From Sphingomonas paeninsulae (GTDB lineage: Bacteria > Pseudomonadota > Alphaproteobacteria > Sphingomonadales > Sphingomonadaceae), in assembly GCF_003660165.1 (NCBI RefSeq), contig NZ_CP032829.1:2617001-2681000 (forward strand): DNA of 64,000 nucleotides, in the 5' to 3' direction. The notes under the pieces are model-generated. The model saw only the letters and a program-made list of their open reading frames with translations. It made no database searches and was not told the origin of the DNA. Position numbers and translations under genes: made by a program. Of this stretch, positions 32,050 to 42,839 are shown one piece after another. How positions within the stretch are numbered: the first letter of the stretch is position 1; each line of letters begins with the position of its first letter.

Positions 32050-32739
32050 CTATTTGCGCTGACCGAAGAGAATTTGCCGCTCTTCGTCTGTCATTGCGAC
32101 CGGGCGCGGGCCGTAAGTCGCCTCTTTTCCCTCATAGACGCTGACCACCGCAGGCCGCGCCGCAACGCGTTCGAACCAGCGGTTTAGATTCGGATGATCG
32201 GCAAGCACCTGCTTGTGCGCTTCATGCGGGACGATCCACGGATAGATTGCCATGTCGGCGATTGAATATTCTCCGGCGACAAATTCATTGTCGGCGAGCT
32301 GTTTGTCGAGAACGCCGTAAAGTCGTTTCGTTTCATTGACATAGCGGTCGATCGCGTAAGGCACTTTCTCAGGCGCATAGACATTGAAATGTCCATTCTG
32401 CCCAGCCATCGGACCAAGGCCGCCGACCTGCCAGAACAGCCATTCCAGAACCTTGGACCGCTGGCGGATATCTGTGGGCAAAAACCTGCCGGTCTTTTCA
32501 GCCAGATACTGAAGGATCGCGCCCGATTCGAAAACGGTAATCGGTTCGCCGCCGCCAGCCGGGTCGGTATCCACGATGGCGGGAATTCGGTTGTTCGGCG
32601 AAATCTTGAGGAATGCAGGCTCGAATTGATCGCCTTTGCCGATGTTCACCGGGAACACATTATGGTCGACGTTGGCTTCTTCCAGAAATATCGAAATCTT
32701 GAGGCCGTTCGGGGTGGGCCAACTGTGTAATTCGATCAT
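32050..32739 (-). CDS. Glutathione S-transferase (YfcG/Nu-like)
   Basis: 229 residues. The N-terminal thioredoxin-like domain has PTPNGLKISIFLEEA, SPNNRIPAIVD (cis-Pro) and FESGAILQYLAEKTG (glutathione site); the C-terminal helical domain has LEWLFWQVGGLGPMAGQNGHF, closely resembling E. coli YfcG, a disulfide-bond reductase of the Nu class that binds two glutathiones. The PTPNG Thr/Asn replace a classical catalytic Tyr or Ser. Convergent with dnaE; downstream of the radical SAM gene on the same strand with a 94-base gap. Confidence 0.9.
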   Translation of the reverse strand: MIELHSWPTPNGLKISIFLEEANVDHNVFPVNIGKGDQFEPAFLKISPNNRIPAIVDTDPAGGGEPITVFESGAILQYLAEKTGRFLPTDIRQRSKVLEWLFWQVGGLGPMAGQNGHFNVYAPEKVPYAIDRYVNETKRLYGVLDKQLADNEFVAGEYSIADMAIYPWIVPHEAHKQVLADHPNLNRWFERVAARPAVVSVYEGKEATYGPRPVAMTDEERQILFGQRK

Positions 32740-32833
32740 GGGAACTCCCTTTGCGCCCTTGTGGCGTTATTGGAGAGATAGGGCGCGCATTGCCGGGAAA
32801 CAGACCGAACGTCCGATAAATCCGTTGTTTCGT

Positions 32834-33907
32834 CTAAAACAACCGCATCTGTGCGCCTTCGGATGGGCGAAACAAATCGGTCCGTAACTTCACGCGCTCG
32901 CCATTCAGTCCATGCCGGGTGCAGCCGATCCTGAAACGGGTCAGCATCAGGTCGTACCACGGCCCCGATCCACGCATTCTCGTGCCGAAACCGGGATCAT
33001 TGTCACGGCCGCCCCGGATCGACTGGATCATCGACATCACTTTGCCCGCGCGATCCGGGAAATGTTCGTCGAGCCATGCGCGGAACAGCGGCGCGACTTC
33101 GAAGGGCAGGCGAACGGGGATGAAAGACGCCCGCCGCGCACCTGCATTGGCAGCGGCTTCCAATATATGCTCCATCTCGCCGTCGGTGATGGCCGGAATA
33201 ACCGGCGCAATCGAAACCTGAACCGGCACTCCCGCTGCCGCCAGTTTCTCAACGGCGATCAAACGGCGGCGCGGTGAGGGAGCGCGTGGTTCGACGGTCA
33301 TCGCGATACGTGGGTCGAGCGAGGTGATCGACACCATAACCGACACCAGCCCATCCACGGCCATTGCGGCGAGCATCTCGATATCGTCCAGCACCCGGTC
33401 CGATTTCGTCGTGATCATCAGGGGATGCTGGGTCTCCGCCAGCACCTCGATACATTGCCGCGTGATCCGCCAAATGCGCTCGATCGGTTGGTAGGGATCG
33501 GTATTCGTTCCCATCGCAATCGGTGCCACGCGATAGGACGGTTTCATCAACTCGGCACGGAGCAGCGCCGGAGCATCGGGTTTGGCGAACAATTTGCTCT
33601 CAAAATCCAGCCCCGGTGACAGGTCGTGGAAGGCATGGGTCGGACGCGCGAAACAATAGATGCAGCCATGTTCGCACCCCCGATACGCATTTACCGACCG
33701 GTCGAAGGGCACGTCGGGTGAGTTATTATGGGTGATGATCGTCCGGGGTCGCTCGACCGTAACCGTGGTGCGAAGCGGCGGGGGCAAGTCGTCCAGACTT
33801 GCGCGGTCATCGAGCCAGTCGCCATCAGCCTCTCGTGCAGGCAGATTGAAGCGCGAACTTTCAGTGTTCAGCGTTGCTCCGCGCACAGCTCGCTTGGGAC
33901 GTTGCAT
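32834..33907 (-). CDS. Radical SAM protein, PA0069/SplB-like
   Basis: 357 residues. The cluster motif is GCEHGCIYCFAR (Cys-x3-Cys-x2-Cys), close to a NNSPDVPFDRSVNAYRGC lead-in typical of the PA0069-like branch related to spore photoproduct lyase. The rest of the TIM-barrel includes MGTNTDPYQPIER and ITTKSDRVLDDI. The substrate of this branch is not established to my knowledge. It follows moaB by 45 bases, but nothing ties the two functionally. Confidence 0.88.
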   Translation of the reverse strand: MQRPKRAVRGATLNTESSRFNLPAREADGDWLDDRASLDDLPPPLRTTVTVERPRTIITHNNSPDVPFDRSVNAYRGCEHGCIYCFARPTHAFHDLSPGLDFESKLFAKPDAPALLRAELMKPSYRVAPIAMGTNTDPYQPIERIWRITRQCIEVLAETQHPLMITTKSDRVLDDIEMLAAMAVDGLVSVMVSITSLDPRIAMTVEPRAPSPRRRLIAVEKLAAAGVPVQVSIAPVIPAITDGEMEHILEAAANAGARRASFIPVRLPFEVAPLFRAWLDEHFPDRAGKVMSMIQSIRGGRDNDPGFGTRMRGSGPWYDLMLTRFRIGCTRHGLNGERVKLRTDLFRPSEGAQMRLF

Positions 33908-33952
33908 GAGAACATAGATGGAACAAATGGGCGCCCTTGTCCACAGTCTAGC

Positions 33953-34477
33953 CTATTTCTCGCGCAGCCTCGGCATCAGTTCAACGAAGTTGCAGGGCCG
34001 GTGACGGCTATCGAGCTGCGTGCTGAGAATGCCGGTCCAGCCATCCTCGACTGCGCCGGTCGAACCGGGAAGCGCAAAAACATAGGTACCGCGAACGACC
34101 ACGGCGCAAGCGCGTGACTGGATGGTAGAAGTGCCGATCTTGGCAAAAGAAAGCCAGCGAAACAGTTCGCCGAACCCCGGAATATCCTTGCCGCCCAAAC
34201 GAGCCAGCGCGTCGGGGGTTACGTCGCGCCCGGTTACGCCGGTGCCACCGGTCGAAATAATACAATCGACCTCTTCCTGATCGATCCACGCGTGAAGTCG
34301 CGCCACGATCGCATCGACATCGTCGCGCACGATGGCCCGCTCGGCGAGGATATGGCCCGCTTCCGTCAATAGCGAGATCAGCTTGTTACCCGATCGGTCA
34401 TCGGCTGCAGTCCGCGTGTCCGAAACCGTCAGGACAGCAATCCTGACCGGCTGAAACGCCGCACTCTCGTCAATCAA
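33953..34477 (-). CDS. moaB: Molybdopterin adenylyltransferase-like MoaB
   Basis: 174 residues of the MoaB/MogA fold acting in molybdenum cofactor synthesis (adenylation of molybdopterin in this family; E. coli MoaB itself is dispensable). Marks are [11 protein letters not shown], the ligand-binding [19 protein letters not shown], and [14 protein letters not shown] start at the TTG at 34475-34477, which overlaps the stop of the lytic transglycosylase gene as TTGA and matches the usual protein length; the frame extends 18 codons upstream without similarity. Confidence 0.9.
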   Translation of the reverse strand: MIDESAAFQPVRIAVLTVSDTRTAADDRSGNKLISLLTEAGHILAERAIVRDDVDAIVARLHAWIDQEEVDCIISTGGTGVTGRDVTPDALARLGGKDIPGFGELFRWLSFAKIGTSTIQSRACAVVVRGTYVFALPGSTGAVEDGWTGILSTQLDSRHRPCNFVELMPRLREK

Positions 34478-36195
34478 TTGCCGACTCGCTCGGTACTCGC
34501 GACCTGAACAGCACCCGGGAATTTCGGCCACTGGCCCTGAACCAGAGCGTCACGGCTTGCGGTCTTTTTGCCCGCCTGCTGCTGATACATCCAGTAGTTG
34601 CGCATCACGGTCGTCACATAACCGCGCGTTTCCCAATAGGAGATTGATTCGATGTAGAGCAACGGATCGCGATTGAGCGCTTCGCCGCGTGCATTCCAGC
34701 GATCAAGCGGTGCCGGACCGCAATTATATGCCGCGATCACTTTTGGCAGCAGACCGCCGGTCTGGCTCATATCACGCAGTTTCTCGATATAGCTTTGACC
34801 ATATTCCATGTTTACCGACGGCGAAGCCAGCGAACCGGTGAAAGCCTCGCCCTTGTTCCGCGCCATGATCTGGGCCGTTGCAGGCATCACCTGCATCAGG
34901 CCACGCGCTCCGGCGGCGCTGGTGGCGTTCACACGGAAATTCGATTCCTGAAGCGCATGGGCGAACACCAGCGATTTATCGACGCGCCAGCCACCCTGCG
35001 GAATCCAGGTCGAGGGGGCAGGGTAGCGTCCTTCGGCAGTGGTTCGTGCGCCGGTCGGCCCGTTATGCGCCAACCACAACTGTGTGGAGGGCAGGTTCAG
35101 CTTACCCGCGATAAGCGTGAGCGTAGCGTGTTCGATCGGCAAGCCAATGCGCGCCTGCCAGCGGATCAGTTCGTCGGCGCGGTCCAACTGGCCGATTTCA
35201 GCCAGTGCGAGCGCCGTGCGAACATTCGGATGATCGGCAACTGCACGGATCGTTGCGCTGCCATCGTCGTCACGCGCCGGGGCCAGTCCCATCGCAGCCT
35301 GCGCGAGCAAGCCGTAAAATGTTTCGTCTAGCCGAGCCGCAGCGCGGAGATGCGGCTGTATCTGGTCGGGCTGTTTAGCAGCCATCGCGGCCCGTGCGGC
35401 CCAATAATGCCCGGCAGCAACCATTTCGGGATCGGACGTCATGCGCGTTTGTGCCGTGAATGCTTCCGAGGCACCCTTCCAGTCTTTCTGTCGCCATGCG
35501 GCAAGCCCTGCGACCCACTGACCCTGTGCTGCCCAGTCGCCTGTGCCGCTGCTTGCCCGCGCAGCGAGAGCGCGAGCGTTCTTATCGTCGCCTGTCAGAT
35601 AATAGGACCATGCCACCCGCTGACGCCATTCCGTGGCTGCCGCAGGAGACAGCTTGTCTTCATTGGACACCAGAAGGGCTTCGGCGTCGATCGGCCGATC
35701 ATCCTTGATTAACGGAAGAATTTGCGCGGCAAGCCATGCGGACTGTGGGTCGCCCACCGTGGCGCTAACGCGTGTGCGGCGGGGAGCGGTGCCCAGCCAG
35801 TAAAGCTGGCGCACTTCGGGAAGCATTGGAACGGCATCTGCCCCGCGAGCGGCGGCAAGGCGAACCAGCGCAACCGACTGCGGCAGATCGGGTGCCTGTG
35901 TTGCGAGAGCGGCAAGCGCAGGGCCGTCGATTTTGGGTGACCCTTTGCCGAGGTAAATGAGCGAGCGTGCGATGGGGTGAAGCGGGCCCGACGGCATCGC
36001 ATCCAGTTTTGCGGAAGCGTCGGTCCATGCCTGCGCATCGATCGCGGCAAAGATTTCCTGATATTGCGCACGAGCATTCGGACCAAGCTGGACGGGGAGA
36101 GTGACGTTTGCTGTCGAAGCGGTTGACGCCTGTGCCGTGCCGACGGCAGCGCTTGTCGCCAAGAGGGCAGTCGCAATTGCCAAACCAAGCTTCAC
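34474..36195 (-). CDS. slt: Soluble lytic murein transglycosylase
   Basis: Periplasmic enzyme that cleaves peptidoglycan to 1,6-anhydromuropeptides. 573 residues: signal peptide ([19 protein letters not shown]), a long helical, TPR-like superhelix, then the C-terminal SLT domain with catalytic Glu in [28 protein letters not shown] and [12 protein letters not shown]. Its ATG overlaps the stop of the UDG-like gene (ATGA) and its stop overlaps moaB, so three genes are coupled. Confidence 0.93.
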   Translation of the reverse strand: MKLGLAIATALLATSAAVGTAQASTASTANVTLPVQLGPNARAQYQEIFAAIDAQAWTDASAKLDAMPSGPLHPIARSLIYLGKGSPKIDGPALAALATQAPDLPQSVALVRLAAARGADAVPMLPEVRQLYWLGTAPRRTRVSATVGDPQSAWLAAQILPLIKDDRPIDAEALLVSNEDKLSPAAATEWRQRVAWSYYLTGDDKNARALAARASSGTGDWAAQGQWVAGLAAWRQKDWKGASEAFTAQTRMTSDPEMVAAGHYWAARAAMAAKQPDQIQPHLRAAARLDETFYGLLAQAAMGLAPARDDDGSATIRAVADHPNVRTALALAEIGQLDRADELIRWQARIGLPIEHATLTLIAGKLNLPSTQLWLAHNGPTGARTTAEGRYPAPSTWIPQGGWRVDKSLVFAHALQESNFRVNATSAAGARGLMQVMPATAQIMARNKGEAFTGSLASPSVNMEYGQSYIEKLRDMSQTGGLLPKVIAAYNCGPAPLDRWNARGEALNRDPLLYIESISYWETRGYVTTVMRNYWMYQQQAGKKTASRDALVQGQWPKFPGAVQVASTERVGN

Positions 36196-36911
36196 GTATC
36201 GTCCTTTTCAATCAGTCTTTGCATATTCAACCAGGCCCGCTGCTTCTGATCTTTGGTCGTCAGGATCCGCGGGTGGGCAGTCGCAACAACATCGACCATG
36301 ACACCATTAAGGTTAATAGAATGCAAACTTCCATGCGCCTCTACGTCTGTCATCCCGAGGATCGCACAACTCGCCGCTGAACCGATTAGCCAAAGCTGTT
36401 TCGGCGCCACGAACCGAACATGATCGCGCGCTGCTTCGGATAATGATTTATGCGCGCCGGCACTCAATGTTCCACTGGGTGGACGACCCGCAGAAACGCT
36501 CGCCAGATAGATCGAGCTACGATCCCGACCGAGTGCGCCGAGCATTTTGTCAAACAATGGTGCCAGTTCGCCTGCGAAAAGTTGCCCCGAATCGACGTCC
36601 GCCTTTTCAGGGACACCGGTAAGCACCATCAGTCCGCCGTCGATATTTCCCACAGGACGAACGCGCCTTTGCGCGGGGCCGACTTCGGGCCAATCGTTGC
36701 CCGTCATCAACCATTCGACCAAAGCATCGAGGGTTTGTGGCGTCTGAACTGGAGGGGCCGAGACAGTGGCTTTACGAGCAGGTGCTGCTCCGGTTGGAGC
36801 CAGCCAACTGCGCGGTTCCTCGTCGATCATGACATCGACACCGGCATCTCGCCACCATCGCATCGTGTTCGATACGTGGTCGCCTATCGTGATTTCTGTT
36901 GCGAACCCCAT
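36192..36911 (-). CDS. Uracil-DNA glycosylase-like protein, degenerate
   Basis: 239 residues with the layout of family 4-type UDGs: MVLTGVPEKADVDSGQLFAGELAPLFDKML corresponds to the GEGPG..G.PFVG..G.LL region, a second block is ASVSAGRPP, and a C-terminal TAHPRIL holds the HP motif. The catalytic GE(G/A)PG element is replaced by GVPEK and the four Fe-S cysteines of family 4 are absent, so glycosylase activity is doubtful. The N-terminal 70 residues are low-complexity. Probably a structural relative; first gene of the run to moaB, divergent from the ETF-QO gene. Confidence 0.7.
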   Translation of the reverse strand: MGFATEITIGDHVSNTMRWWRDAGVDVMIDEEPRSWLAPTGAAPARKATVSAPPVQTPQTLDALVEWLMTGNDWPEVGPAQRRVRPVGNIDGGLMVLTGVPEKADVDSGQLFAGELAPLFDKMLGALGRDRSSIYLASVSAGRPPSGTLSAGAHKSLSEAARDHVRFVAPKQLWLIGSAASCAILGMTDVEAHGSLHSINLNGVMVDVVATAHPRILTTKDQKQRAWLNMQRLIEKDDT

Positions 36912-37036
36912 CGCAAATGATGAAGCGCGATGTTGACGCCGCGGTCAATCTTTGTGACCGGGGATGCAGACAGTCCGTTTTCGGCGCGCGGCAAAGCGCT
37001 GGAAGAGCTAAGGACCAGAGGAACCGAGGAAGATTA

Positions 37037-38692
37037 ATGAGCGAGCCAGAAACTATTGTCCGGGAATCGATGCCCTATGATGTTGTTATCGTTGGCGGCG
37101 GCCCCGCTGGCCTTGCTGCGGCGATTCGCCTGAAACAACTCGATAGCGATCTTGCGGTCTGCGTTCTGGAAAAAGGGTCCGAAGTCGGCGCACACATATT
37201 GTCAGGTGCGGTCGTCGATCCCCGTGCGCTGGACGAGCTGCTGCCGGACTGGCGGACAATGGGTTGCTCGCTGGTTGATACGCCAGTGACCGATAACTGG
37301 CACTGGGTTCTCACCGCAAAAAAGAAATTCGCGCTGCCGCATGCGATGATGCCGCCGTTTATGAACAACAAGGGCACTTACACCGGCAGTCTCGGCAATC
37401 TGTGTCGCTGGCTTGCCGAACAAGCCGAGGGTCTGGGTGTAGAAATATTCCCTGGATTTCCCGCAGCCGAAATCTTGTACAACGACGACGGTTCGATCAA
37501 GGGCGTCGCGACCGGAGAGATGGGCGTTGCCCGCGATGGATCGCACAAATCGGATTATCAGCCCGGTCTCGAACTCCATGCCAAATACACTTTCTTTGCA
37601 GAGGGCGCGCGCGGACATTTGACCCGCCAGCTCAAGACACGGTTCGATCTTGAAGCGAACTGTGAACCACAAGTCTATGGTATTGGCCTGAAAGAGCTTT
37701 GGGATATCGACCCTGCGCTGCACGTCCCCGGCCGCGTTTTGCACACGCAAGGCTGGCCGCTTGGCGATGCGTGGGGCGGTGGATTTCTCTATCATCAGGC
37801 CAATCATCAGGTCGCCCTGGGCTTCGTCGTGGCGCTTGATTATTCAAACCCGCATATGTCGCCATTCGAAGAGTTTCAGCGCTGGAAACATCATCCCGAA
37901 ATCGCGGCGATCCTGAAAGGTGGGCGGCGAGTTTCCTACGGCGCACGCGCGATCAACGAGGGTGGCTGGCAGTCGGTGCCAAGGCTCGCTTTCCCTGGTG
38001 GAGCACTGATCGGTTGCAGCGCAGGCTTCGTGAACGTTCCCCGGATCAAGGGCAGCCATACCGCGATGAAATCCGCGATGCTGGCGGCCGAAAGCGCGAT
38101 TGCTGCGATCAAGGCCGGTCGCGCGAATGATGAACTGACCGACTATGAACCGGCCCTTCGCGATAGCTGGATCGCCACCGAGTTGAAGATGGTGAAGAAC
38201 GTCGAGCCATCGGTCGCCAAGTTCGGTGGGACGCTCGGTACGCTGATCGGTGGCGTTGATATGTGGATGCGCACGCTGAAGATCGGCCTTCCCATCACGA
38301 TGAAGCATCACCGCGATTGCGACAGCCTGTGGCGCAAGGATCTGGTCAAGCCGATCAAATATCCCAAGCCTGATGGCGTGCTGAGTTTCGACAAGCTTTC
38401 CTCGGTGTTCATCTCGAATACGAACCACGAGGAGGATCAGCCGATCCACCTGACGCTGAAAGATCCCGAGGTTCCGATTACCGTAAATCTGGCGCTGTAT
38501 GACAGTCCAGAGCAGCGTTATTGCCCAGCCGGTGTCTATGAAATCGTCGGGCAGGACGTTGGCGATCCGCGCCTCCAGATCAACGCGCAGAATTGCGTCC
38601 ACTGCAAGACGTGCGACATTAAAGATCCCACACAGAACATCGTTTGGGTAACGCCGGAGGGCGGCGGTGGCCCGAACTACCCGAATATGTAG
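37037..38692 (+). CDS. Electron transfer flavoprotein-ubiquinone oxidoreductase
   Basis: Membrane-associated FAD and 4Fe-4S enzyme passing electrons from ETF to ubiquinone. 551 residues: FAD-binding DVVIVGGGPAGLAAAI, ubiquinone/FAD segments such as SGAVVDPRALDELLPDW and CSAGFVNVPRIKGSHTAMKSGM-type region (here KSAMLAAESA), and the C-terminal cluster YCPAG, NCVHCKTCDIKDP, ending GGGGPNYPNM. ATG 37037 has GAGGA six bases upstream. It overlaps the following TPR gene by 26 bases. No etfAB genes are in the window. Confidence 0.95.
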   Translation: MSEPETIVRESMPYDVVIVGGGPAGLAAAIRLKQLDSDLAVCVLEKGSEVGAHILSGAVVDPRALDELLPDWRTMGCSLVDTPVTDNWHWVLTAKKKFALPHAMMPPFMNNKGTYTGSLGNLCRWLAEQAEGLGVEIFPGFPAAEILYNDDGSIKGVATGEMGVARDGSHKSDYQPGLELHAKYTFFAEGARGHLTRQLKTRFDLEANCEPQVYGIGLKELWDIDPALHVPGRVLHTQGWPLGDAWGGGFLYHQANHQVALGFVVALDYSNPHMSPFEEFQRWKHHPEIAAILKGGRRVSYGARAINEGGWQSVPRLAFPGGALIGCSAGFVNVPRIKGSHTAMKSAMLAAESAIAAIKAGRANDELTDYEPALRDSWIATELKMVKNVEPSVAKFGGTLGTLIGGVDMWMRTLKIGLPITMKHHRDCDSLWRKDLVKPIKYPKPDGVLSFDKLSSVFISNTNHEEDQPIHLTLKDPEVPITVNLALYDSPEQRYCPAGVYEIVGQDVGDPRLQINAQNCVHCKTCDIKDPTQNIVWVTPEGGGGPNYPNM

Positions 38693-40283
38693 CCTCGCCC
38701 TGTTGCTGGCCGGTCTAGGTCCGCTGCAGGCTGAGGCGAAACGTGGCCCCCAATCTGCGCTCGAGCTTTATGCCCGAGCGCGGATTGGTGACGGAACGGA
38801 TGCCGTCCGATCCTATAGCGCCGCGCTGACTGCTGCGCCCAATGAGCCGACTGTTGCGCTTTACGCTTATCGACAGGCGGTCGCCGGTGGCGATTATGCC
38901 CTTGCTCTCCGCGCGGCTCAGACCCTGGAGCGCACCGGCTTTCTGACACCCGATGCCCGTTTGCTGCTATACGTTGCGGCGTTGCGCGATCACGACTGGA
39001 AAGCCGCCAGCGCGCGTCTGGCCGATATTGCACGAGAGGCGAACTTTGCGTTCATGGTTCCGGTCCTCGCCGACTGGCTGACATTGGGGAGCGAGCGCGA
39101 ACCCGCATCGGTTCCGGTCAAAAAGACGCTGACGAGCGGCGATGCCTATACTCAGGAAAACCGGGCACTGCTGATGCTTGCGCGCGGTGACGAGGCTGAG
39201 GGTAGTATTTTTGTAAAGACGCTCTGGCCGCTCGATCCCTATCGCTCGCAATCCCTGCGGCTGACGGCGGCTGCGACACTGGCAGACCGGGGGCAGCGTG
39301 ACGCCGCAACCGCGCTACTCATCGCCGACGATTACGCGACGGTGGCTGCAAAGTCTCAAATTGCAAAGCGCCGGTCATTGCACATCGGCATCGACAGCCC
39401 GGCCGGTGGTGCCGCGTTCCTTTTCTCGCGGATGGCCGGTGACCTGATCACACAAGGGTCGGGCAGGGCTGCTGTCACGCTTGCCCGTTTCGCCCAATTT
39501 GCCGACCCTGAAAACCCGCGCGTTGCGCTGATCGCGGCGGGCGCGCTGGCTATCGGCTCGGATGATGACAAGGCGACTGCGCTTGGGCTGGCGAGTCAGG
39601 TGCGCAAAGACCCGGTTTATGGCAACGACGCGGCATCGTTGCGGATCGACCTGCTCGAGCAACTGGGCAACGTCGATCAGGCGGTTGCGGAGGCGCGGGC
39701 ACGCGCGAAGGGCTCGATCAATGACCTCGCGCGGGTTGGTGATATCGAGGCGCGGCGCGGAAAATTTACTGAAGCGGCGAACATATTTCGTCAGGTGCTT
39801 GCTGCCCGGCCTGGCGATCAGGCTAGCGGTATCCTTCTGTTCGCGATCGGTAACGCGCTCGATCAGGCAGGGGACTGGAAGGCCGCGCGCCCTTATCTGG
39901 AACGTGCACTGACGTTGACGCCCGGCGACCCCGCGCTGTTGAACGAACTCGGATATGGTCTGATCGAACACGGCGAAGACATGGAGCGCGCGGTCAAGTT
40001 TCTTGACGCTGCGGCCCAGATCAAGCCTGAAAGCGCGGCGATCATGGATTCGGTGGGCTGGGCCAACTATCGTCTCGGCAATTACGATCTTGCGATCGCC
40101 AGCCTGGAAAAAGCCGTTGCGGTCAATAATGGCGACCCTGAAATCGACGAACATTTGGGGGATGCCTATTGGCGCGACGGTCGCCATATTGCCGCACGCT
40201 ATTCCTGGGCAGCGGCGCGGATACAGGCCGACGGACCAATGGCCACGCGGCTCGACACCAAGATCGAGCGGGGGCTGCCATGA
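38667..40283 (+). CDS. Exported TPR-repeat protein
   Basis: 538 residues with GTG start inside the end of the ETF-QO gene, then a signal peptide (ICSLALLLAGLGPLQAEA). Repeats are clearest from about residue 360 to 520: GDIEARRGKFTEAANIFRQV, AGDWKAARPYLERALTLTPGD, SVGWANYRLGNYDLAIASLE, HLGDAYWRDGRHIAARYSW. Likely a periplasmic or outer-membrane-associated scaffold; no catalytic motif is visible. Its stop overlaps the ispE start (ATGA). Confidence 0.85.
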   Translation: MARTTRICSLALLLAGLGPLQAEAKRGPQSALELYARARIGDGTDAVRSYSAALTAAPNEPTVALYAYRQAVAGGDYALALRAAQTLERTGFLTPDARLLLYVAALRDHDWKAASARLADIAREANFAFMVPVLADWLTLGSEREPASVPVKKTLTSGDAYTQENRALLMLARGDEAEGSIFVKTLWPLDPYRSQSLRLTAAATLADRGQRDAATALLIADDYATVAAKSQIAKRRSLHIGIDSPAGGAAFLFSRMAGDLITQGSGRAAVTLARFAQFADPENPRVALIAAGALAIGSDDDKATALGLASQVRKDPVYGNDAASLRIDLLEQLGNVDQAVAEARARAKGSINDLARVGDIEARRGKFTEAANIFRQVLAARPGDQASGILLFAIGNALDQAGDWKAARPYLERALTLTPGDPALLNELGYGLIEHGEDMERAVKFLDAAAQIKPESAAIMDSVGWANYRLGNYDLAIASLEKAVAVNNGDPEIDEHLGDAYWRDGRHIAARYSWAAARIQADGPMATRLDTKIERGLP

Positions 40284-41062
40284 TCGTGCGCGAAACAGCT
40301 TTTGCAAAGGTCAATCTGGCCTTGCATGTCAGGGGTCGGCGAGCCGACGGTTACCACGACCTAGAAACTGTCTTTGCCTTTTGTGAAGATGGCGATTTGC
40401 TGGAAGTTGAGGATGCTGACAGGCTTTCACTCACAATCGAAGGTCCATTCTCTAAAGGACTGGAAATCGAGGGTAACCTTGTCATGAAAGCCGCGCAGGC
40501 GCTTGGTTCCGAGCGTGGCGCTGCAATCCGACTGACTAAAAACCTGCCTATCGCCAGCGGCATCGGCGGCGGGTCTGCGGATGCGGCAGCGGCCCTACGG
40601 AGCCTGTCCAAACTGTGGCAGGTGCCGCTTCCCTCGCTCGATGTTCAGCGCAATCTCGGCGCGGATGTGCCCGCCTGTGTCGTGTCGCAGACGATGCGGG
40701 GTGAGGGGGTTGGCGAACGTCTGTTCGCCGTGCCGTCGGTAACCGGCATTCCCATCCTGCTGGTTAATCCCCGGATTCCGTTATCAACTGGCGCGGTGTT
40801 CGGCCGCTGGGACGGTACCGATCGCGGTGCCCTTACCGATTGGCAAACGGGCCGCAACGACCTCGAAGCTGCTGCCAGGGCAATCGTGCCAGAGATCGCC
40901 GCTACGATAGATTGGCTTGTCGATCGCCCGGGAGTCACCCTGGCGAGGATGTCAGGTTCGGGCGCGACCTGTTTTGCGCTTTTCGAAAATACCGTTGCAC
41001 GCGACGCGGCGCAGGCAGCCGTAGCTCCACAATATTGGACGATGGCCAGTAATCTGCGGTGA
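40280..41062 (+). CDS. ispE: 4-diphosphocytidyl-2-C-methyl-D-erythritol kinase
   Basis: ATP-dependent GHMP kinase of the MEP isoprenoid pathway. 260 residues: [11 protein letters not shown] with the catalytic Lys, [14 protein letters not shown], the glycine-rich ATP loop [19 protein letters not shown], and the third motif [13 protein letters not shown]. The ATG at 40280 overlaps the stop of the TPR gene; upstream frame extension lies within that gene. Slightly shorter than E. coli IspE. Confidence 0.93.
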   Translation: MIVRETAFAKVNLALHVRGRRADGYHDLETVFAFCEDGDLLEVEDADRLSLTIEGPFSKGLEIEGNLVMKAAQALGSERGAAIRLTKNLPIASGIGGGSADAAAALRSLSKLWQVPLPSLDVQRNLGADVPACVVSQTMRGEGVGERLFAVPSVTGIPILLVNPRIPLSTGAVFGRWDGTDRGALTDWQTGRNDLEAAARAIVPEIAATIDWLVDRPGVTLARMSGSGATCFALFENTVARDAAQAAVAPQYWTMASNLR

Positions 41063-41117
41063 CAATACCAGCCGAAGGTTGAAATTCACCGCTGCGCCCG
41101 GCAAGGCGTTCAGCACC

Positions 41118-42839
41118 ATGACCAATATCTTCGACAAATCCCGCCTGCCAAGCCGTCACGTTTCGGTTGGCCCAGAACGCGCTCCTCACCGGTCGTATTA
41201 TTATGCGATGGGTTTGGACGAAGAAGCCATTGCGCGCCCGTTCGTGGGTATTGCCAGCGCGGGAAACGATAGCGCACCATGTAACACGACCCTGAACGCA
41301 CAGGCCGATATATGCCGCGCGGGTGTAGAGGCGGGTGGCGGGATGCCGCGACGGTTCAACACAATCACTGTGACCGACGGTATCGCAATGGGTCATCAGG
41401 GGATGAAGTCCTCGCTGGTCAGTCGGGAAGTCATCGCCGACTCGGTCGAGCTATCGGTGCGCGGCCATTGCTACGACGCGCTCGTCACTTTTGCCGGTTG
41501 CGACAAATCATTGCCCGGCATGATGATGGCGATGCTCCGGCTGAACGTGCCCAGTATATTTGTTTACGGCGGATCTATCTTGCCCGGTCGCTATCATGAC
41601 CGTGACGTCACCGTGGTCGATGTGTTTGAAGCTGTGGGCCAATACGCTGCCGGGTCATGCCCGCTCGCCGACCTGACCGAGCTGGAAAAAGTTGCTTGCC
41701 CCGGACATGGAGCTTGTGGCGGTCAGTTTACCGCGAATACGATGGCCTGTGTCGGTGAGGCGATTGGATTATCGTTGCCGAACAGTAACATGGTTCCCGC
41801 ACCTTTCACAACGCGCGAACAGATTGCTCACGCAGCGGGCGAACAGGTGATGGAGTTGCTGGCACGCAACATTCGCCCGCGCGATATCTGCACCCGTGAA
41901 GCTTTCATCAACGCAGCCCGCGTTGTTGCCGCAACCGGCGGATCGACCAACGGCGCGCTTCACCTTCCTGCGATGGCACATGAAGCGGGCATCGAATTCG
42001 ACCTGTTCGACGTGGCCGAGGTTTTCAAAACGACCCCGTATATTGCCGATTTGAAACCCGGTGGCCGCTATGTCGCAAAGGACATGAACGAGGCGGGCGG
42101 TATCTACATGGCGATGAAGACGCTTCTCGCTGGCGGGTTCCTTGATGGAAATTGCATGACCGTCACCGGTAAGACGCTCGGTGAGAACATCGACAAGGTA
42201 ACGTGGAACCCCGACCAGAAGGTCATTTATGACGTCAAAACGCCGCTGAGCCCAACGGGCGGCGTCGTCGGTCTGCGCGGGTCGCTGGCACCCGACGGAG
42301 CGATCGTAAAGGTCGCCGGTATGCATCGCCTTCAGTTCACTGGCCCGGCGCGCGTATTCGATTGCGAAGAGGATTGCTTTGCCGCCGTCGAAGCTCGCGA
42401 AATTAACGAGGGCGAAGTGATCGTCATCCGTTATGAAGGACCAAAGGGCGGTCCCGGTATGCGTGAAATGTTGTCCACTACTGCTGCACTTTATGGTCTG
42501 GGTCTTGGTGAAAAGGTTGCGCTCATCACTGACGGCCGGTTCTCGGGCGGCACACGCGGTTTCTGCATCGGTCATGTCGGACCCGAAGCAGCCGACGGTG
42601 GACCGATTGCTCTTGTCGAAAACGGCGACATGATCGCGATCGACGCAGAGGCGGGTACGATCGACCTGCTCGTTGACGCCGATATGCTCGCCACGCGGAA
42701 AGCAGCATGGCAGCCGCGCGTGAACGACTATCAGTCGGGCGCCCTTTGGCGTTATGCTCAGAACGTCGGTCCGGCGTGGCAGGGGGCCGTGACGCACCCC
42801 GGCGCAAAGGCCGAACGCCATGTTTATGCGGATATTTAA
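41118..42839 (+). CDS. ilvD: Dihydroxy-acid dehydratase
   Basis: Fe-S enzyme of valine, leucine and isoleucine synthesis, dehydrating dihydroxy acids to 2-keto acids. 573 residues with the three cluster cysteines in [21 protein letters not shown] and [16 protein letters not shown], plus the C-terminal [21 protein letters not shown] that separates the ilvD/edd family. Gene context does not point to Edd, and the [19 protein letters not shown]-terminus favours IlvD. Start at ATG 41118; the ribosome site is weak. Confidence 0.92.
   Translation: MTNIFDKSRLPSRHVSVGPERAPHRSYYYAMGLDEEAIARPFVGIASAGNDSAPCNTTLNAQADICRAGVEAGGGMPRRFNTITVTDGIAMGHQGMKSSLVSREVIADSVELSVRGHCYDALVTFAGCDKSLPGMMMAMLRLNVPSIFVYGGSILPGRYHDRDVTVVDVFEAVGQYAAGSCPLADLTELEKVACPGHGACGGQFTANTMACVGEAIGLSLPNSNMVPAPFTTREQIAHAAGEQVMELLARNIRPRDICTREAFINAARVVAATGGSTNGALHLPAMAHEAGIEFDLFDVAEVFKTTPYIADLKPGGRYVAKDMNEAGGIYMAMKTLLAGGFLDGNCMTVTGKTLGENIDKVTWNPDQKVIYDVKTPLSPTGGVVGLRGSLAPDGAIVKVAGMHRLQFTGPARVFDCEEDCFAAVEAREINEGEVIVIRYEGPKGGPGMREMLSTTAALYGLGLGEKVALITDGRFSGGTRGFCIGHVGPEAADGGPIALVENGDMIAIDAEAGTIDLLVDADMLATRKAAWQPRVNDYQSGALWRYAQNVGPAWQGAVTHPGAKAERHVYADI

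Noticed and set aside
41769-42821. 350-codon frame antisense to ilvD
   Set aside because: Same reason: entirely within a conserved gene on the other strand, Arg/His/Asp-rich shadow translation.
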